Below, in pieces: positions 23,010-36,212 of a stretch of DNA of 64,000 nt; the first letter of the stretch is position 1, and every line of letters begins with the position of its first letter. The notes under the pieces are model-generated. The model searched no databases. It was not told where the DNA came from and worked only from the letters and a program-made list of their open reading frames with translations. The stretch comes from Globisporangium splendens (Eukaryota; Oomycota; Peronosporomycetes; Pythiales; Pythiaceae). A program made the translations under genes and the position numbers. The stretch is taken from the NCBI GenBank assembly GCA_006386115.1, contig VFIW01000065.1, forward strand, positions 212,369 to 276,368, in the 5' to 3' direction.

Positions 23010-24369
23010 GGGACTCGTGCTTCTTCCCCCCAGATCTTCCCACCACCTCTGTGAGATCTGGAGAGACAGACTCGTCATAGTTTTGTCACCTGTGGACGGT
23101 GGAGAGATGAGGAGTGGGGGTCCATGGTTGCATTTCTGTTTCCTTCCACAAACGCGTCGCTCCACACGGTGAAAGGATTTTCGCTGTTTAAGTCATGCCT
23201 ATGGAGAGTTTTCAGTGCAAAGAATGACAGTGCTGCAGATAGGTGCAGTGCGCGAGTCGCGAACCCCAGATCAGTTTGGACAATGTTCTGGTTTGGCCAG
23301 TTTGAGAATGCAACTGTGAAAGCGCAGATTAGCAAATACAATTACAAAAGGCACTGCGTGTACGCAGCGAAGCTGTCCGTGCAGTCAACAAACCACCGTA
23401 GCCGCTCACGTGGGATGCCTTCTTTTCACTCGATGGTAGTTGCTCCGATGACGCAATTGTATTGACGATTCCTTTCACACTGCGGGCCAGGGATTCCGAA
23501 ACGTAGGGTGGTAATTGATCTATTGTGTCGACTCGACTGGTATGACGTGCTGTCCTCAATATACACCCACGGTGGTTGACACGCGAGTGACCTGCTGGTT
23601 TATGAGATCACGCTGTGGTTGCTGAGTTCGATGTGATGCTTTTCAGGTCGATGCAGTCAATATGTGCACTGTCCCACGGCCATTCGACTGCGATGACAGA
23701 CTCTGCGAGACATGAGGGGAGGAGATCCACGCGTTATTTTTTTCTTCCATGAAGCACTCACCTGCTTGCGAAAGTGGTAAGATTTATCAGTTCAGAGTAA
23801 CTGTTTTTCCATTGCAATAGAATGAACTGCTGCGCCAGTGTGTGCACCGCAGCGAAGGCTTGATCCAAGGCACAAATATCGATTCACCGAACGTTGTCTG
23901 TCACGACGCTTCAAAGACGACGAGGGTATTTGTTTTGTCGCGTTGCATCACTATACATCTCAAGAAAATCGGAGACTTGGCAAATTGGCGTACGACAATA
24001 TTGTCTGTTTCAGTTGCTGCGCGGCACAAACGAGATCTTGACGTTGATATTGTGGTAAATAGAGAGGTGAACCAATTGAACCAATTCGGCGGCGAGCTTG
24101 TGGTCAGTGAGAAATCTTTCGTTCTATTCGACCAACGCGGATGCTCTAGAATGGGCCAGTTGCTCCAAGGCTTCTCCGTATCTCAAGCTGAACTTAACGC
24201 CGCACTATCTCACAGTTTCGCTTGGCGCGCCTACTATGCTCATCGTGGACAAATACACGCGGATAATGCCAATTCCCAAGCATTATAGCAGTGCACACCA
24301 TCTACTCTATTAAATAGGTAAATCGCATCATGGCGACAGGTTGCTCATCGCTTCTTTCTTTTTTCTTTT
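23010..24369. other. 1.4-kb intergenic region between copies C and D
   Basis: No supportable gene. A 148-codon frame at 23842-24288 (+) begins with GTG, has no recognisable motif and is probably chance. Confidence 0.55.
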
Positions 24370-26580
24370 CTAGAGCTTCTTGCAGATATCTTTGCCGCGA
24401 AGTTGCATGATTTTCGAGGCTGTCGTCGCGAGGTTGACCATGGCGTCCATCTGCAGCTGCGAGAGCTCGCGCGGGGCCGAATCCCCACAGCAAAGTGTCC
24501 CGACAATGGTGCCGTCCAGAGCCTGGAGAGGGAACCCGGCGTAGAACCGCAAGCCGCGCTGCACCATCGCAAAGTGACGGAAGCGAGGATCGATCTCCGG
24601 TTGCGCCACGACCAACGGCGTGTCGTTCAGGATTGTGTACGCGCAAAAGGATTCCTCGCGCGGTACGACGACGTTCCGGTAGATCTCGCTGTTGGTCGCC
24701 ACGACGTGCATCATGTCGCTTTCGGCGACCGTGATCATGGCCACGGCACACTTGAGCTCCCGACACGCGATGGCGCAGATGATCTCGAGCTCCGAGACGT
24801 CCTCAAGCTCTGTGAGGCGATGCTTGCGCACTGTCTTCGACCGATGTGCTTCGCTTTTCGAGTTTGATCCAGCGACAAGCGAGAGCACCGAGTCCCACGA
24901 GTCCTTCCGGTGTGACCGCGTCTCGGCGGCGCAGGACTGGTACGGCACGATGTAGCTATTCCGTCCGCTGCTGTTTGTGAAATCGCATGTCTCGTCGTCA
25001 CCTTGGACTGGCAAGTCATCAGGCTGCTTAGTCTGGAGATGGTTGTCTGACAAATGTGTTTGCAGCGCACGCAGACATTCCTTCTCGGACTTTGGATCTG
25101 TGAGCGTGAAGGACTCGTCGTCGGTGACAACAGACCTGGTGGGCGATGCTGCCTTTTTCGGCGAGTTGCGCTCTTCATCTTCGAGCAAGTTGTTGATCAC
25201 CGACATGACCGCTTGTCGCTTCGTTTCGGGACCAGTGTGGAAAATGTGGTCGAGCATCTCGGCCATGGAGGATGTCGGCGCTCTCGGTGGTGGCGGCGGT
25301 GGGAGTGGCAGCTCGGCGGATATCCGCTCGTAGATGGCTTCGTCCAGCCGGCGGATGCAGGGTTGACACACGCGAGCTACGTACACTGGTGACTGCGACT
25401 GCTGCTGGTCGACTGCCGCCTCGACCTCTTGCTCGATCGAGCACTTCTCGCACACAAAGTACCCGCACGAGTGGCAGCGGCGCTTCTGTTTGAGAAAGTG
25501 CAGTGTCGTCGTACAGCAGATGCAGAGCGGGTTCGAGAGTGTGAACGCCTTCGTGTTCTCGTTCATGGAGAACACCTCGAGGCGTCTCCGCCGCACGATC
25601 ATCGGCAGCCGCGTTGTGGCTCTCGCCATCTGCATCAAGTGCGCCTTGAGCATGAGCTTGAAGCCGTGACGTTTGAGCGCGCTGGACGAAGTGCAGTCCT
25701 CGGCAAACTTGGAGTAGAAAGTCACTCGCAAGGCTCCGTTTTTGTCGTGTGGGTTGGTGACGACCGAATAGACTGCCGTGATGCCCTGAAGTTGATCAAC
25801 CGGCGCTGCATCTGGGTCGTTGCTTTCAGGAACCTCAAAGAATGGACTCAGCGACGACATCGTGACGATAAAGCCATCTTGTCCAGGTTGTGGCTCTTGA
25901 CACTGGAAACACTCGAGGAAGCTCCACTGCTGGTTGCGCGCAAACACGTGCGGCTTGGCGAACGTCGCTGTCTTGGCCATGAACTCGATGTCGCCGCCGC
26001 TTGAACTTCTGCGTCGAGAGGCTGCACCAGCTGCTGTCATCACGGACGCTCGACTACTTGATTCTGCAAGCGCGCTGGCGTTTGAATTTGCTCTCGAACG
26101 ATGCAAGATCGCACCGTCGATGAACGACTCGCCGTACAGCTGGTGCATCGCCGCCGTGTACTTGGTCTCGGTGGTCGGTCGCAGGATACTTCTCAGCTCG
26201 GACAGCGTACAGGACATCGTGCCCACGGCCATGACGTAGTGCATCCCTCGGCTCTGGCGAGTGTAGATGGAGAATTTGCTGCTGCTGGACACTCGTTTCT
26301 TTTCGTCCCAGAGCGACGTGCTGTGGCGAAGCTGGTTCCAGTCGATGCGAGTCGCTGCGTGGCTCGCGATTTGCGCCAGACGCTCGTAGGAGAGCTGCAA
26401 CGCACGCGGTTCATGGTCGATCTGCTGCTGCTCTTCTTCGTGGTCGTCCGCTGTCGATCTCTGCGAGAGTGGCGAGTCTCTAGACAAAGCCTCAGGTGCT
26501 GGCTTCACGGGAGGCTGTAGAACGACGACGGGCACCGAGTGGTTTTGAAACATGACGCGGCTAAACGCAAGTCCGTTCAT
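24370..26580 (-). CDS. START / FYVE-like / GAF protein, family copy D
   Basis: Diverged paralogue of 736 residues. START-like region at about residues 60-340 (NQQWSFLECFQ). FYVE-like finger from Cys353 with four CxxC pairs (CICC, CHSC, CEKC, CQPC), with a Gln-rich insertion before the last pair and a poly-Pro stretch (LPPPPPPR) after it. GAF from about 598 (ICAIAC, FCAYTIL, VVAQPEIDPRF, FYAGFPL, GTLCCGD). The start ATG 26580 (MNGLAF) is the first in frame after an initiator match at 26633-26646; the longer frame to 26718 would begin with GTG. Unlike A, B, C, E and G it does not begin with MP. It is divergent to the MON2-like gene, 1.8 kb away. Confidence 0.86.
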   Translation of the reverse strand: MNGLAFSRVMFQNHSVPVVVLQPPVKPAPEALSRDSPLSQRSTADDHEEEQQQIDHEPRALQLSYERLAQIASHAATRIDWNQLRHSTSLWDEKKRVSSSSKFSIYTRQSRGMHYVMAVGTMSCTLSELRSILRPTTETKYTAAMHQLYGESFIDGAILHRSRANSNASALAESSSRASVMTAAGAASRRRSSSGGDIEFMAKTATFAKPHVFARNQQWSFLECFQCQEPQPGQDGFIVTMSSLSPFFEVPESNDPDAAPVDQLQGITAVYSVVTNPHDKNGALRVTFYSKFAEDCTSSSALKRHGFKLMLKAHLMQMARATTRLPMIVRRRRLEVFSMNENTKAFTLSNPLCICCTTTLHFLKQKRRCHSCGYFVCEKCSIEQEVEAAVDQQQSQSPVYVARVCQPCIRRLDEAIYERISAELPLPPPPPPRAPTSSMAEMLDHIFHTGPETKRQAVMSVINNLLEDEERNSPKKAASPTRSVVTDDESFTLTDPKSEKECLRALQTHLSDNHLQTKQPDDLPVQGDDETCDFTNSSGRNSYIVPYQSCAAETRSHRKDSWDSVLSLVAGSNSKSEAHRSKTVRKHRLTELEDVSELEIICAIACRELKCAVAMITVAESDMMHVVATNSEIYRNVVVPREESFCAYTILNDTPLVVAQPEIDPRFRHFAMVQRGLRFYAGFPLQALDGTIVGTLCCGDSAPRELSQLQMDAMVNLATTASKIMQLRGKDICKKL

Positions 26581-26632
26581 CGCGAAGGTGTGCGACTCGC
26601 TCGGAACGTTGCTGATTGTCTCGGAAGAAAGC

Positions 26633-26646
26633 CAATTGCGAAGTGA
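26633..26646 (-). promoter_or_regulatory. Oomycete initiator (Inr) of copy D
   Basis: On the minus strand, GCTCACTTCGCAATTGG contains TCACTTCGCAATT, matching TCAYTYNNCAWTT, 53-66 nt before ATG 26580. Confidence 0.55.
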
Positions 26647-28416
26647 GCAGACGTAGAAAACAGCGCCTGAGTGGCAGCTGCCCTGTCTACAAGCTGCGCC
26701 GAGTGCATATGGCCACACGCGTCCACCCAGACGCTTATCACACTGTGAACAGCCAGAAACCGAACGTCTCTGATCTCTTTCGTTTCCCCATCACCACACG
26801 AAAGAAAGCTTCACTTGCCAGCACAACTGGTGGTCGTATCAGCACACGATTTCAGAAACCAGGCGCGTCCAGCGACAATTAATAAGGCGATCAAAGCACG
26901 CAGTCCGAGGTTGCCACTCTAGACAACTTCGTGTCCAAGTCCATTGCTCAGATGGCTTCATTTCAAGAAACCTTTTTCCTCCAGGAAATTTCTCCAAGAC
27001 GACAGAACCGGCGCCTCGAAGGTTGTGAGATCAAAGCCCAGCGATATGCAACACCGTCACCTCAACGCCAGCGCACTACAATTCAAGCAGAAGCATCCAA
27101 AGGCATCATTCAATGACGTAGGTTGCCACGAACCAGGTGAACGATATTCCGAGTTTCGCTACGTGGCAATTGCGAGGATGCTTGGTGCCAATGGAGATGC
27201 GATGGAGAGCAATGAGGTCCGTTGAGCAATTGACAAAGTGTCGAGTTGGCGTCTTTGGATTCTTCCGCAGGCACGCGCCGAAACTGGACGCAACTCCACT
27301 CTGATCCACCAACGGAGCTCTTCGGTGGACTCAGCGTCCACGTTGCGGAGCAGAACCGGGCCAGCTGTCCAGTCGAAAAAGCATTCAGTTTCACCTCGTG
27401 TATTGCTTACTGATGCATTATCTAGTCTAAAAATTTAGGAGGAATTCACTCGGTTGTTGCATATAGAGGCTTTATGTATTATAGCGGAAATTGAGATGAG
27501 CTTCACTCGGCTCATTCGTTCAAGTTGAGCTCCACGACAAAGTTGAAGGCGTTTTCTGGACGGATCGCTAACCATTTGGTCCGTCCAAGAGCATCCGACG
27601 TCCGCTCCGTGCTGATATCTGACAACGCGCCTGCAGAATGTCGAAAGAAAAACAAACGAATGCACCTGCCTCACTTTGAGTTAGCGTCTTCTTGTAGAAG
27701 CCATCACTTTTGCAGCATTCTCCAAAGTCCTCGGCAGGATGACGGCGTTCAACGTCTGTACAATTAGGGATAATGGAAGGAGTGAAAAGTAGGTAGGTAT
27801 CATAGTGGCGGTATGACTGTCAGCTGAATAGCGTTATCTTGATCAAGTGTGTGCGTCAACATTGCACATTTCAACAAAGTGTTTTCTGATGGGTTTCTAG
27901 GACGAGTGATCACTGCGTCAATAGAGGAACTACAGCAGTGAACAAAGACTCTCCACGCTTTTGGGGTATGAGATGGTCTCGTAATTGTGAAAAGCTGATC
28001 GATGGAGGGTGTGTGTGTTGCCCTTCAGCTTTAGATGAATTCAATAAACGACGTGAACTTCAACCAGTGTCAGCTACCAAGTAAGTGCTTTATTTGATGA
28101 AAAGAAATGCTTTGTGAAACAAAAAAGCAAGTTCCACTTATCAAAGCACTTTGTCTCAACCCAAAATCAGAAATGTACTTTGTATCCCTCAAAAACAACA
28201 TACTTTTTACTTACAAAAGCGTACTTACCCACGAAGATTCCAGTACGTCAGTCGTTTGTTCCCCCCTTCCCCGCTCTCTTACGCGCTGTGCATGCGTACG
28301 AATCACAGCCAAGGCGCCACCATCTTCACGCTTCCTCCGACTTCTCCGCCCACACACTCAGGCAGCAGCCTACACGTACACACCTGTAGTCACCCTCTGC
28401 TGCTGGCATTGCCGCC
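26647..28416. other. 1.8-kb intergenic region between copy D and MON2
   Basis: No supportable gene, RNA or repeat recognised. The last 200 bp is pyrimidine-rich and should hold the promoter and 5' UTR of the MON2-like gene. Confidence 0.55.
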
Positions 28417-31400
28417 ATGGACTTCCTGCGGCTGATCGGCGACGACCTGCAGGCGCTGCGCAGCGAGACCAAGAAGAAGTACCCGGTGGTGCGCGAGGCG
28501 ATCGACAAGGCCGCCGAGACGCTGCCGTACCTGCAGAAGCAGTACGCGGCGCTGCTGCGGGCGTCCGCGGACGGTGCGACGGCTCCGGGCCCGGGCCACC
28601 CGATCTTCAAGAGCGAGGCGATCCTGCGGCCGTTCCTGCTCGCGTGCAACCACACGAACGCGTCGCACAAGATCATCATCCTGGCGCTCGTGAGCATCCA
28701 GCGGCTCGTGAGCTGGGACGCGATCGAGCAGTCGAGCGTCGGCAGCATCCTGCGCGTTCTGCAGATCCAGGCCGAGAAGAACACGCACACGGACGTGCAG
28801 GTCAAGTTGCTGCAGACGCTGCTGCAGCTCGTCACGCTGGGCTACGAAGAGAAGAGCAGCAGTGGGTCACAGCCATCAACTCAGCGACAACAACAGACGA
28901 ATGCAGCGCGTACAAACAGCGGTGGTCGTGCAAGCAGTGGACCGCTCAGTGGGCTCACGCTGCACATCAACGGTTCGTTTTTGCTTTGTATAACATGGAA
29001 CTCAAGGCATTGAGGGTCTGACTCAGGCAGGTATGGTCGCGTTGCTGTTGACAGGTGAACCACCAGCACAACCAGCAGCAGCTCCTGTGGAAGCCGAGAA
29101 TGCGCTCGTGGGCAACGAAGACCTGGTGATGCAGGCGATCTGGATCTGCATCCACTTGCACGGCGCGAGCAGTGGCGCCAACTCGGTCGTGGGCAATACG
29201 GCGGCGATGACGATCCGCCAGGTCGTGTCGCTCGCGTTCGGCAAAGTGCACAAGAGCCCCGAGGCCAAGCATGTCGGCGTGCTCGTGTTCCAGGAATTGT
29301 GCTTCATGAGTCGCGAGGAGAGTGGTGTGTGGCTCAAGCGCACGGCAATTTCGCCCATGAGCGCCGCGCTCGGTGTCGAGCTGCTCGAGACTATTCTCGC
29401 GAGCCACACTCGCTTGTTCCGTGACGACGTCGAGTTCCACGCCGTGCTCCAGCAGCATGTGGGTTCCCTGATCCAGTCGACGCTGGAGTTAGGCTGCGGA
29501 GACAAACACGCAACCTCGAGTACCTCAGGTGGATCGTCCTCCAGCAGCTCCAACAACAGCAGCAGCAGTAGCAGCAATAGCTCGAATGGACCGTTCTTCC
29601 CGCTGCTCGTGCGCGTGATGCGACTCGCGAGCATCGTGCTCTGCAACTTCAGCGACATGCTCTCGAACGAGTGCACGGTGATTTTCCGGAGTCTGCTCGA
29701 AATCGTCGCCACGGGAGCGTACTATCAACCGGGCAGTGCGAAATCGCCCAGTCACGCGAAGATCATGGCCCACGACGTGAAAGCGTTCCTGAGCCATTCT
29801 GGTACGAGCTCCAACAATCTCAACGCGACCAGCAGCACTGGCGTTGGCTCGGTGAGTTTTGTGACGTGGCCCGTGCTGTTGTCGCTTGAAGTGCTCAATC
29901 GTGTCTGCTTGGAGCCCAACATGGTCGCAGCGATCACGCAGTATCCGGACAGTGTCATCGTGAGCATTGCGCGAACCATTTCGTCGGTGATCACAACGTC
30001 GCCACCGGCTGATTTCAAGCTGCTCAGCACCGATCCCCTAGTGTCGTCGCGGTCTGGACTGGAGTTCCTGAACGAGCAAGACTCGCCTGCACTGCAGCCG
30101 TTCTTCAGTGCTATCCGCGTCGCGATCACATGCCAAAGCAACCTGATCGCGTCGATCTTTGACCTCTCGCGGATCATCGTGGAGCCGCCAGCGTGTGCAG
30201 CACTCGGGGACTACTGTGTGAGCTCCATCGCGCCGTACTTGATCCACTCGTCGAATGCCATCATGCGATATTGTCGAGAGGTAGAGCTCATCACGATGTC
30301 GCTCAAGTCGTATCACGTGCTCGCGACGATCGCCTCGCGGTTGCGCGCCAACATGGAACCGCAGGCATCACTGGTAGAAATCTCAAGGAAAATGGACGAC
30401 GTTGTGATCTCGTGCCTCAAGGCGCTGTGCGCGTTTTCGTTCCCATTGCCCGACCACATCAAGAGCAACAGCAAAGGTTCGGTCTCGAATGGTTCCAGTA
30501 GTGGCGGTGGTGGATCCTCAGATCAGTCTTCTGACGATGCTAGTGGTGGTGCTGGTGAGGAAGGTGAGACCTGCCAGGTGATCATCAGCTGGCGAGAAGT
30601 GCACGCGATGAAAGCGCTGTTTGGGGCGGCACATATCATGGAAGAAGAGCTGACAGAGATCGAATGGTGTGCGCTTCTCGAGGGTTTCGAGATTGTCGTC
30701 GGGCTCACAGATTCGAAACTGAAGAATGGACAGAACAAGATTCCGACCAAGAACTACCGCATCAGCGCGTTCCGAGTCGAAGACGAAGACGTCGAGCAGC
30801 AGCTTGTGATGCTCGGGAACTCGATCGTCGAGTTTTTCCGGGATGCGCTCAAACTGAGCAGCCAAGCGCTCCGGAAGCTCTTGGCGGCGGTGCGGAAGGT
30901 GTGTTGGGACCAAGTCGGTCTCCCTCTTCCTGATCGAGATGCAGGCAGCGTCAAGTCAGCTGCTGGAAACGGTGCGAGTAGTAGCGCAGGAAATAAGAGC
31001 GACGCGACAGCAACAACAGCAGCAGACCTCCCTGCGCTTCCAAATAGTCACCACATGAAGATCTACCAGAACTACCTCGGCGTTGGACTCACTGGTTCAG
31101 GAACGTTCATGCCGTGCTTTGCATTGCGTATGCTCACGCAGCTCGCGTCGAGCAGCAAGCGGTGCTTTGAAGAAGTCATGAAGGAGCTGGTGCTGATGAG
31201 CACGTTTGTCCCGCAGGCTTCGTCGTCGTCCCAGTTTCCGCAGTTGACCCAGTTCCAGGTGTTCACGACCGACAACATCTTGCAATTGATGCAGAATGCG
31301 CTCCAGAACGTCGTCAATAGTCTGTCCCCGACGTCGAAGGCGCCAAATCAGGGAACTCTGGCCGAGATCGAGGCGTATGCACGCGAGAACCCACCGTCGC

Positions 31401-33889
31401 CCCACGTGTTCGACCAGGAGGAGCTCTTCCAGCCGTTGTCCAAGTTGATGCGATCGGACATGAAAGATCGCGCACTAGTCGGCATTCTCGATCTGCTGAA
31501 CTCGTGCGGCCATTTGGTGAATACTGGCTGGCCGCTTGTGCTCGGCGCGATCCAGGAGGCGTGCGAAGTTGGCGATTCGAAGACTCAGGTGGTCGCGTTC
31601 AAGTGTCTTCGGTTGATCGTCGACGACTTGCTTGCTGCGATGCCGATGTCGTACCTCCCTAACTGCGTGCGCTGCATTGGCCGCTTTGCATGCTGTGCGA
31701 AAGACGTCAACATTAGCTTGACCGCGGTGAACGAGCTCTGGAGTGTCGCGGACATTATCGGAAAGCAGAAACCACGGCCACAGCAGCAACAAGCAGAGGG
31801 CGATATGAGCAGCGGCAGTGGCGGCGGTGGAGAGCTCTGGATTTGCGCGTTCGGTGAACTGAGCTACGTCGCACTCGATGATCGAACCGAAGTGCGCAAC
31901 TCGGCAATCAATACGTTGTTCGGCACAGCAGTCACGTATGGCGCGCAGTTTGAGTTGAAAGAGTGGCAAATGTTCATCGACGCGACGGTGCTCCCCCTGG
32001 CGTCCAAGCTGAACCAGGCAAGGTCGACGAACGCGTCCGCCGCCATCTCCACAGCATCATCGTCGCATTCAGAGTCAACCACCAAGTCAGGCGGGTATGT
32101 AATGCACCACTCTCGCGACAGCGCCGAGAAGCAGTGGGACGAGTCGCGCGTGTTAATGCTCACGGGCATAAGTCGTGTGCTTCAAACGAATTGGCACTAC
32201 TTGCTGGTCCATTCGACATGGGTTGCCAGCGTCTGGAAGCAGCTTCTTTCGCACGTAGCGCAGAACGCAGAGCGCGGTATGTCCAAGGAAGTCGTGCTCG
32301 CTTCGGTGAACACGCTGCAGACTCTGCTGCAAGTTTCGTCGGCGGCCGACTTCGACCAGATCGCGCAATCCACGCCCGTGCGTGCTGGCGCTGGCATGCG
32401 AGTGGTTGGTGGCGCATTGGTGGCCGCGTCGTCAGTGACATCGTCTCCTACGCAGCCAGGTTCGAAACGACCCGTGGCAGCTCCGGTTACTCGTGATCCC
32501 ATGCTCTGGGAGGACGCCTTTAATCAGCTACTGCGACTGTGCAACGACCGATGCCATCCAGATGCAACAGGACAAGAAGCCAATCCAATCGTATGGAAAG
32601 AAGACGAGGAACAGGAGATTGCGAGTGCCGTGGTCTCTGTGCTCGTCACGCTGTACACCCAGGCAAAGGACCACGAGTTCAAGGACGAACGGAATGTGCA
32701 ACGGCTACTGGACGTCTTCGAAGTGCTCGTGATGCGGCACGTGCTGCGCAGCGATGCGGAAGTGAAATCGATCGCCAACATCACAACCAACAGTCTGCAA
32801 TCGAGGGTCCTAAATGCGTTTGAAGAGTGCGGGTCGTTTGTCTCTCACCCACAAGTGCACACTCGGATGCTCGACCAGTTGGTCAAGTACGTGGATCTCT
32901 CGACGACGAAGCAGCTCGTGTTTTTCACGCGCCATGCGCTCACGTCGCTCGCGAAACTGTACGCGAGCGTGTGCTCGGAAGCTCGACGCGATCGATTCCT
33001 CGAAGTGCTGTTTTGTATCCAACCGTTCTTGAAAGTTGACGCAGACGAATCCTCTTCCACCTCGTCGTCGTCACCAGGAAAGCCTCTCTCCGCGACTCAA
33101 AAAGCAGCGTCGCAGCTCTGGAAGCACGCGCTGCGTGTGCTGCTAGTGTTGGAGTCCCATGGGCTTGCGTCCGTGAGGTTGCATCAGTCCTGTTGGCGAC
33201 CGCTGCTGGCGACGATCAATCTGTTTTTGCAACCAGGTAGCGGCACGCTCCCGTCGTACGTCCAGTCCGAAGAAGACGAAGTCTTGGTGCTGAGTGTCCT
33301 CGAGTGCATGGTCGACAGCACCATTGCGCTGTTGAGCAACAGCAGCGAGATCAAGATGGAAGCAGGACCGCAATACACCGAGTTTTCCAGTGAGCTCATG
33401 GGGCTGCTCTGCTCCGGCATCGATGCGACCAAGCACAACAAACAGTTTATCAAGTGCTGTGTCCGGCAGCTGGCGACGCTCGGCATCCAACAGGGCGACG
33501 ACGATCTGTCCAAGCTCGCGCAACTCAAGCTCGTCAACTGCTGCAGTACAGCATTGCACCATTTCGCTACTCTCGAGGCTGCTACGAGTCCAAGTACATT
33601 GTCGACGTCACCGCCACCGTCGCAGTCTCAGGACAGTTCGGAGGACAGTGACTTGGCCGCGGCGCGAGAGCGGGTCGTGATTCTGCTGGGCAGCGCATCG
33701 GAGGTCGGGATGAGCCCTCGACGGATCCTGGAGCTCTTTCCAGCGCTGTGCACGTGTATCACGTCGTCGGACCTTGAGGTGCGGCAACTGATCCAGCGTC
33801 TGTTGGTCGCGGGCCACGTCTCCGAATACTGTCTCGACATTTTGGACAAAGCCGAGCAGCGGGAGGTGAGCAACAGCCAGAAAGTGTGA
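28417..33889 (+). CDS. MON2-like Golgi/endosome trafficking regulator
   Basis: Large HEAT-type protein related to the Arf-GEF family but lacking the catalytic Sec7 domain; MON2/Ysl2 acts at the trans-Golgi and endosomes. Two exons: 28417-28972 and 29055-33889, about 1796 residues, close to the usual family length. The DCB-like N-terminus (MDFLRLIGDDLQALRSETKK, then PIFKSEAILRPFLLACNH) is characteristic, as is LALVSIQRLVSWDAI. Low-complexity Ser/Asn/Gly tracts interrupt conserved helical blocks. The intron donor is at 28973. Two acceptors keep the frame: 29054 (82-nt intron, better branch-site distance) and 29030 (58-nt intron, adds eight residues). ATG 28417 has a good context (GCCGCCATGG). 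The gene is intact and separates the two halves of the START-FYVE-GAF cluster. Identification rests on the N-terminal blocks and architecture. Confidence 0.85.
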
Positions 33890-36212
33890 AGAGCAACCTG
33901 ACAAAGAAAAGAAGCAAGCACAAGGGATCTCGACAGGATTGGACAATCAGAAGTCCCCCTGACAAAGTATATATCGAAAAGAGAGTAAGCAGAAAAGAAA
34001 AGAGCACGCGTCGAATAAAGTCATGAAATGAATGGAGTGAATGGATGGATGCGTTTCTTGCAAGGACAATCAAGCTGAGGCTGCAATCTGTCACGTTTTT
34101 TGTCGTGTTATTTAGGTGTGAATACGAGTATAATTTGCAATTCGTATTGAAGGGTTTCTCCCTCGTATGAAGTTAGAAAGGAATCGAGTCGGGTCATAGA
34201 ACCTGCATCATCGCCTATCACCGTTAATTTAATATCGCAGAGTGAGGATTGGAAATAATAGTCCGTTTCAAGGTCAGGTACTGGTCAGGTGCATCATTGC
34301 AGATCGCGCAAAACAACGAACGGGGGTCAAGATGTGCTGAGCCACAAATGATTCGCTCACGAATTCGCACTGATGCGGTTGCCTTGACACACACACACAC
34401 CGAATGTCATGAGAGATGCGCGCTTTGGAAGTAATATCTGCTGAGGCATACATTAACCCAGTGCATTTCTCGAGCTCCTGTGTTTCCCAAGGTCATTGCT
34501 TGCTTGCATTACCAGCGCAATCTTATGCCAACATATCTCGCTAGACGAACGGCAACTGAGCTCTACATATGTACGACTTGCTCTTCTTGCCAGATGTATT
34601 GTGAAAATAGCGAAACAGAAGAACGAACAGGGATGGATGCATTAAGAGCTAGGCACTACAAAGAATTGGAGTTACCAACTCGTCATGGATCTTTATTCCA
34701 TCGCACTTGATGTGCATTTTTTCGAGGTTGTACTAACAGCGCGCTGTCTGACAGGGTAGACAACACAGTTGATCTTTTGGTCGAGCCACCGTCCATAAAC
34801 TTCGGTTGATGCGAACATTTCAGTTGACGCGAACAGGATACTTTTTTATGAGCTGCTAAGCTTATGGCACTTGCGACGCTTTCCTTGAGGAGAACCAAAG
34901 TGCATGGTGATACAAACAACGCTGCGCAAGTTGCACACACGATGGGCGGAACACAGCCAACGGGGTATCTACAAATGCTCAAGCTTCTACGCTTTCGTTT
35001 TGGATGCATCTTCGAACGGAAGCTGCAGATGATACCGTGGCGAGTCCTGCAGTGTCGGAAGATTCCTGCTCCTCACATAATCCAGCCGTGCCGACCTTCC
35101 CATTAACTTGCATGTGGAAAGGCGATGACTCGATCCTTTTTTATTTGCAGTTCTTGATTGAGGTCAAATAAAAAAGAACGGAAATGTCGGAAGTCGCACC
35201 GCAAAAAGCGTGTACTTTGATCTCATGCAGCCATCTCAACATACCAAAGGTGTAGTGGGTCTCAAACGTGGATGCAGAAGCTTGAATGCATTATAGGCAC
35301 GCGGGTGTTTCGGAACCTCCAACATTGATAGTAGATTTGAGTTTGATAGCCTTGGCGGGCATGCAATGCTCTTGTGAATGGTCTTTGACTCAAAAAAGCT
35401 GCGCAGGAAAAACTTGCACGACTAGAGCGTATGCAAGAGCTTCTGAGCGAAGTTGCGCAAACTCTGTTCATGCTCATTCGAACATTTATGTGAATGCCAC
35501 ACATTGAGCAATGAGTTTTATGATAAAGGATAGAGAGAAGGAACAAACGGATGCCAACACCATGCGAGCCCTTCCTTTCTACGCTCGTGGACCGGATTTG
35601 CACGCCACGTGCTGCCAGATTGTCGAGTTTCTCTGATCGACGACTGGCCATAAAACGTGCCTCAGGTCTCTCGACGCTTTCTGTCGAGTCCACTGTCCTT
35701 ACTGGTACCGGGAAACTGCTGCTGTTTATCAATTGCAGGAGGCTTGAGCAATATCCGAGAAGCAATGATAATCATTTGGTCATGCATATATCTAGTTATG
35801 CAGGTAATCAACGTATGCAATGTTTGCCAGTGTCAGTGAGGACGGCAGCGGATCCCTTTGTATGAGCCGACAGCCTGTCTCTGCTGCTCCAGGCATCATC
35901 ACCTTGTTAGACCGATCTCGCTCTTGACTCCTGGAACCCTTGAAGGATTGCTGCATGGCTTGGGAAAAAGTGCTGCTGACTTAGGACACGGGATCGGCCA
36001 GGATTTGGCGGTTGTTGCATGGCATGTTGGCGGAAAAGGCGACAGCGCATCAACTCGTGTCGTTTCTCAACTCTCTAAAGCTTCTCAGTGCACGGCGCGC
36101 TTTCTTCTCACTCGTCAAATCTCTCGACCGACCTCAGGACTCGCGCGTTCCCTGCTGCTGTCTATCGGAGAGTAGCTTATCTCGTTCCGACCCGACCCTA
36201 TACGATCCAGCC
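33890..36212. other. 2.3-kb intergenic region between MON2 and copy E
   Basis: No supportable gene. It contains the 3' flank of MON2, a short (AC)n tract near 34388-34400, a perfect 11-bp inverted repeat at 35137-35175, and the upstream region of copy E. TCACTCGTCAAATC near 36107, about 100 nt before ATG 36213, is a weak initiator-like match. Confidence 0.55.
35137..35175. repeat. Hairpin with A/T-rich 11-bp stem
   Basis: TTTTTTATTTG at 35137-35147 pairs perfectly with CAAATAAAAAA at 35165-35175 across a 17-nt loop. Function unknown; it could be a small foldback remnant. Confidence 0.55.

Noticed and set aside
23842..24288. 148-codon plus-strand frame between copies C and D
   Set aside because: Begins with GTG, no recognised motif, no initiator upstream; length is compatible with chance.
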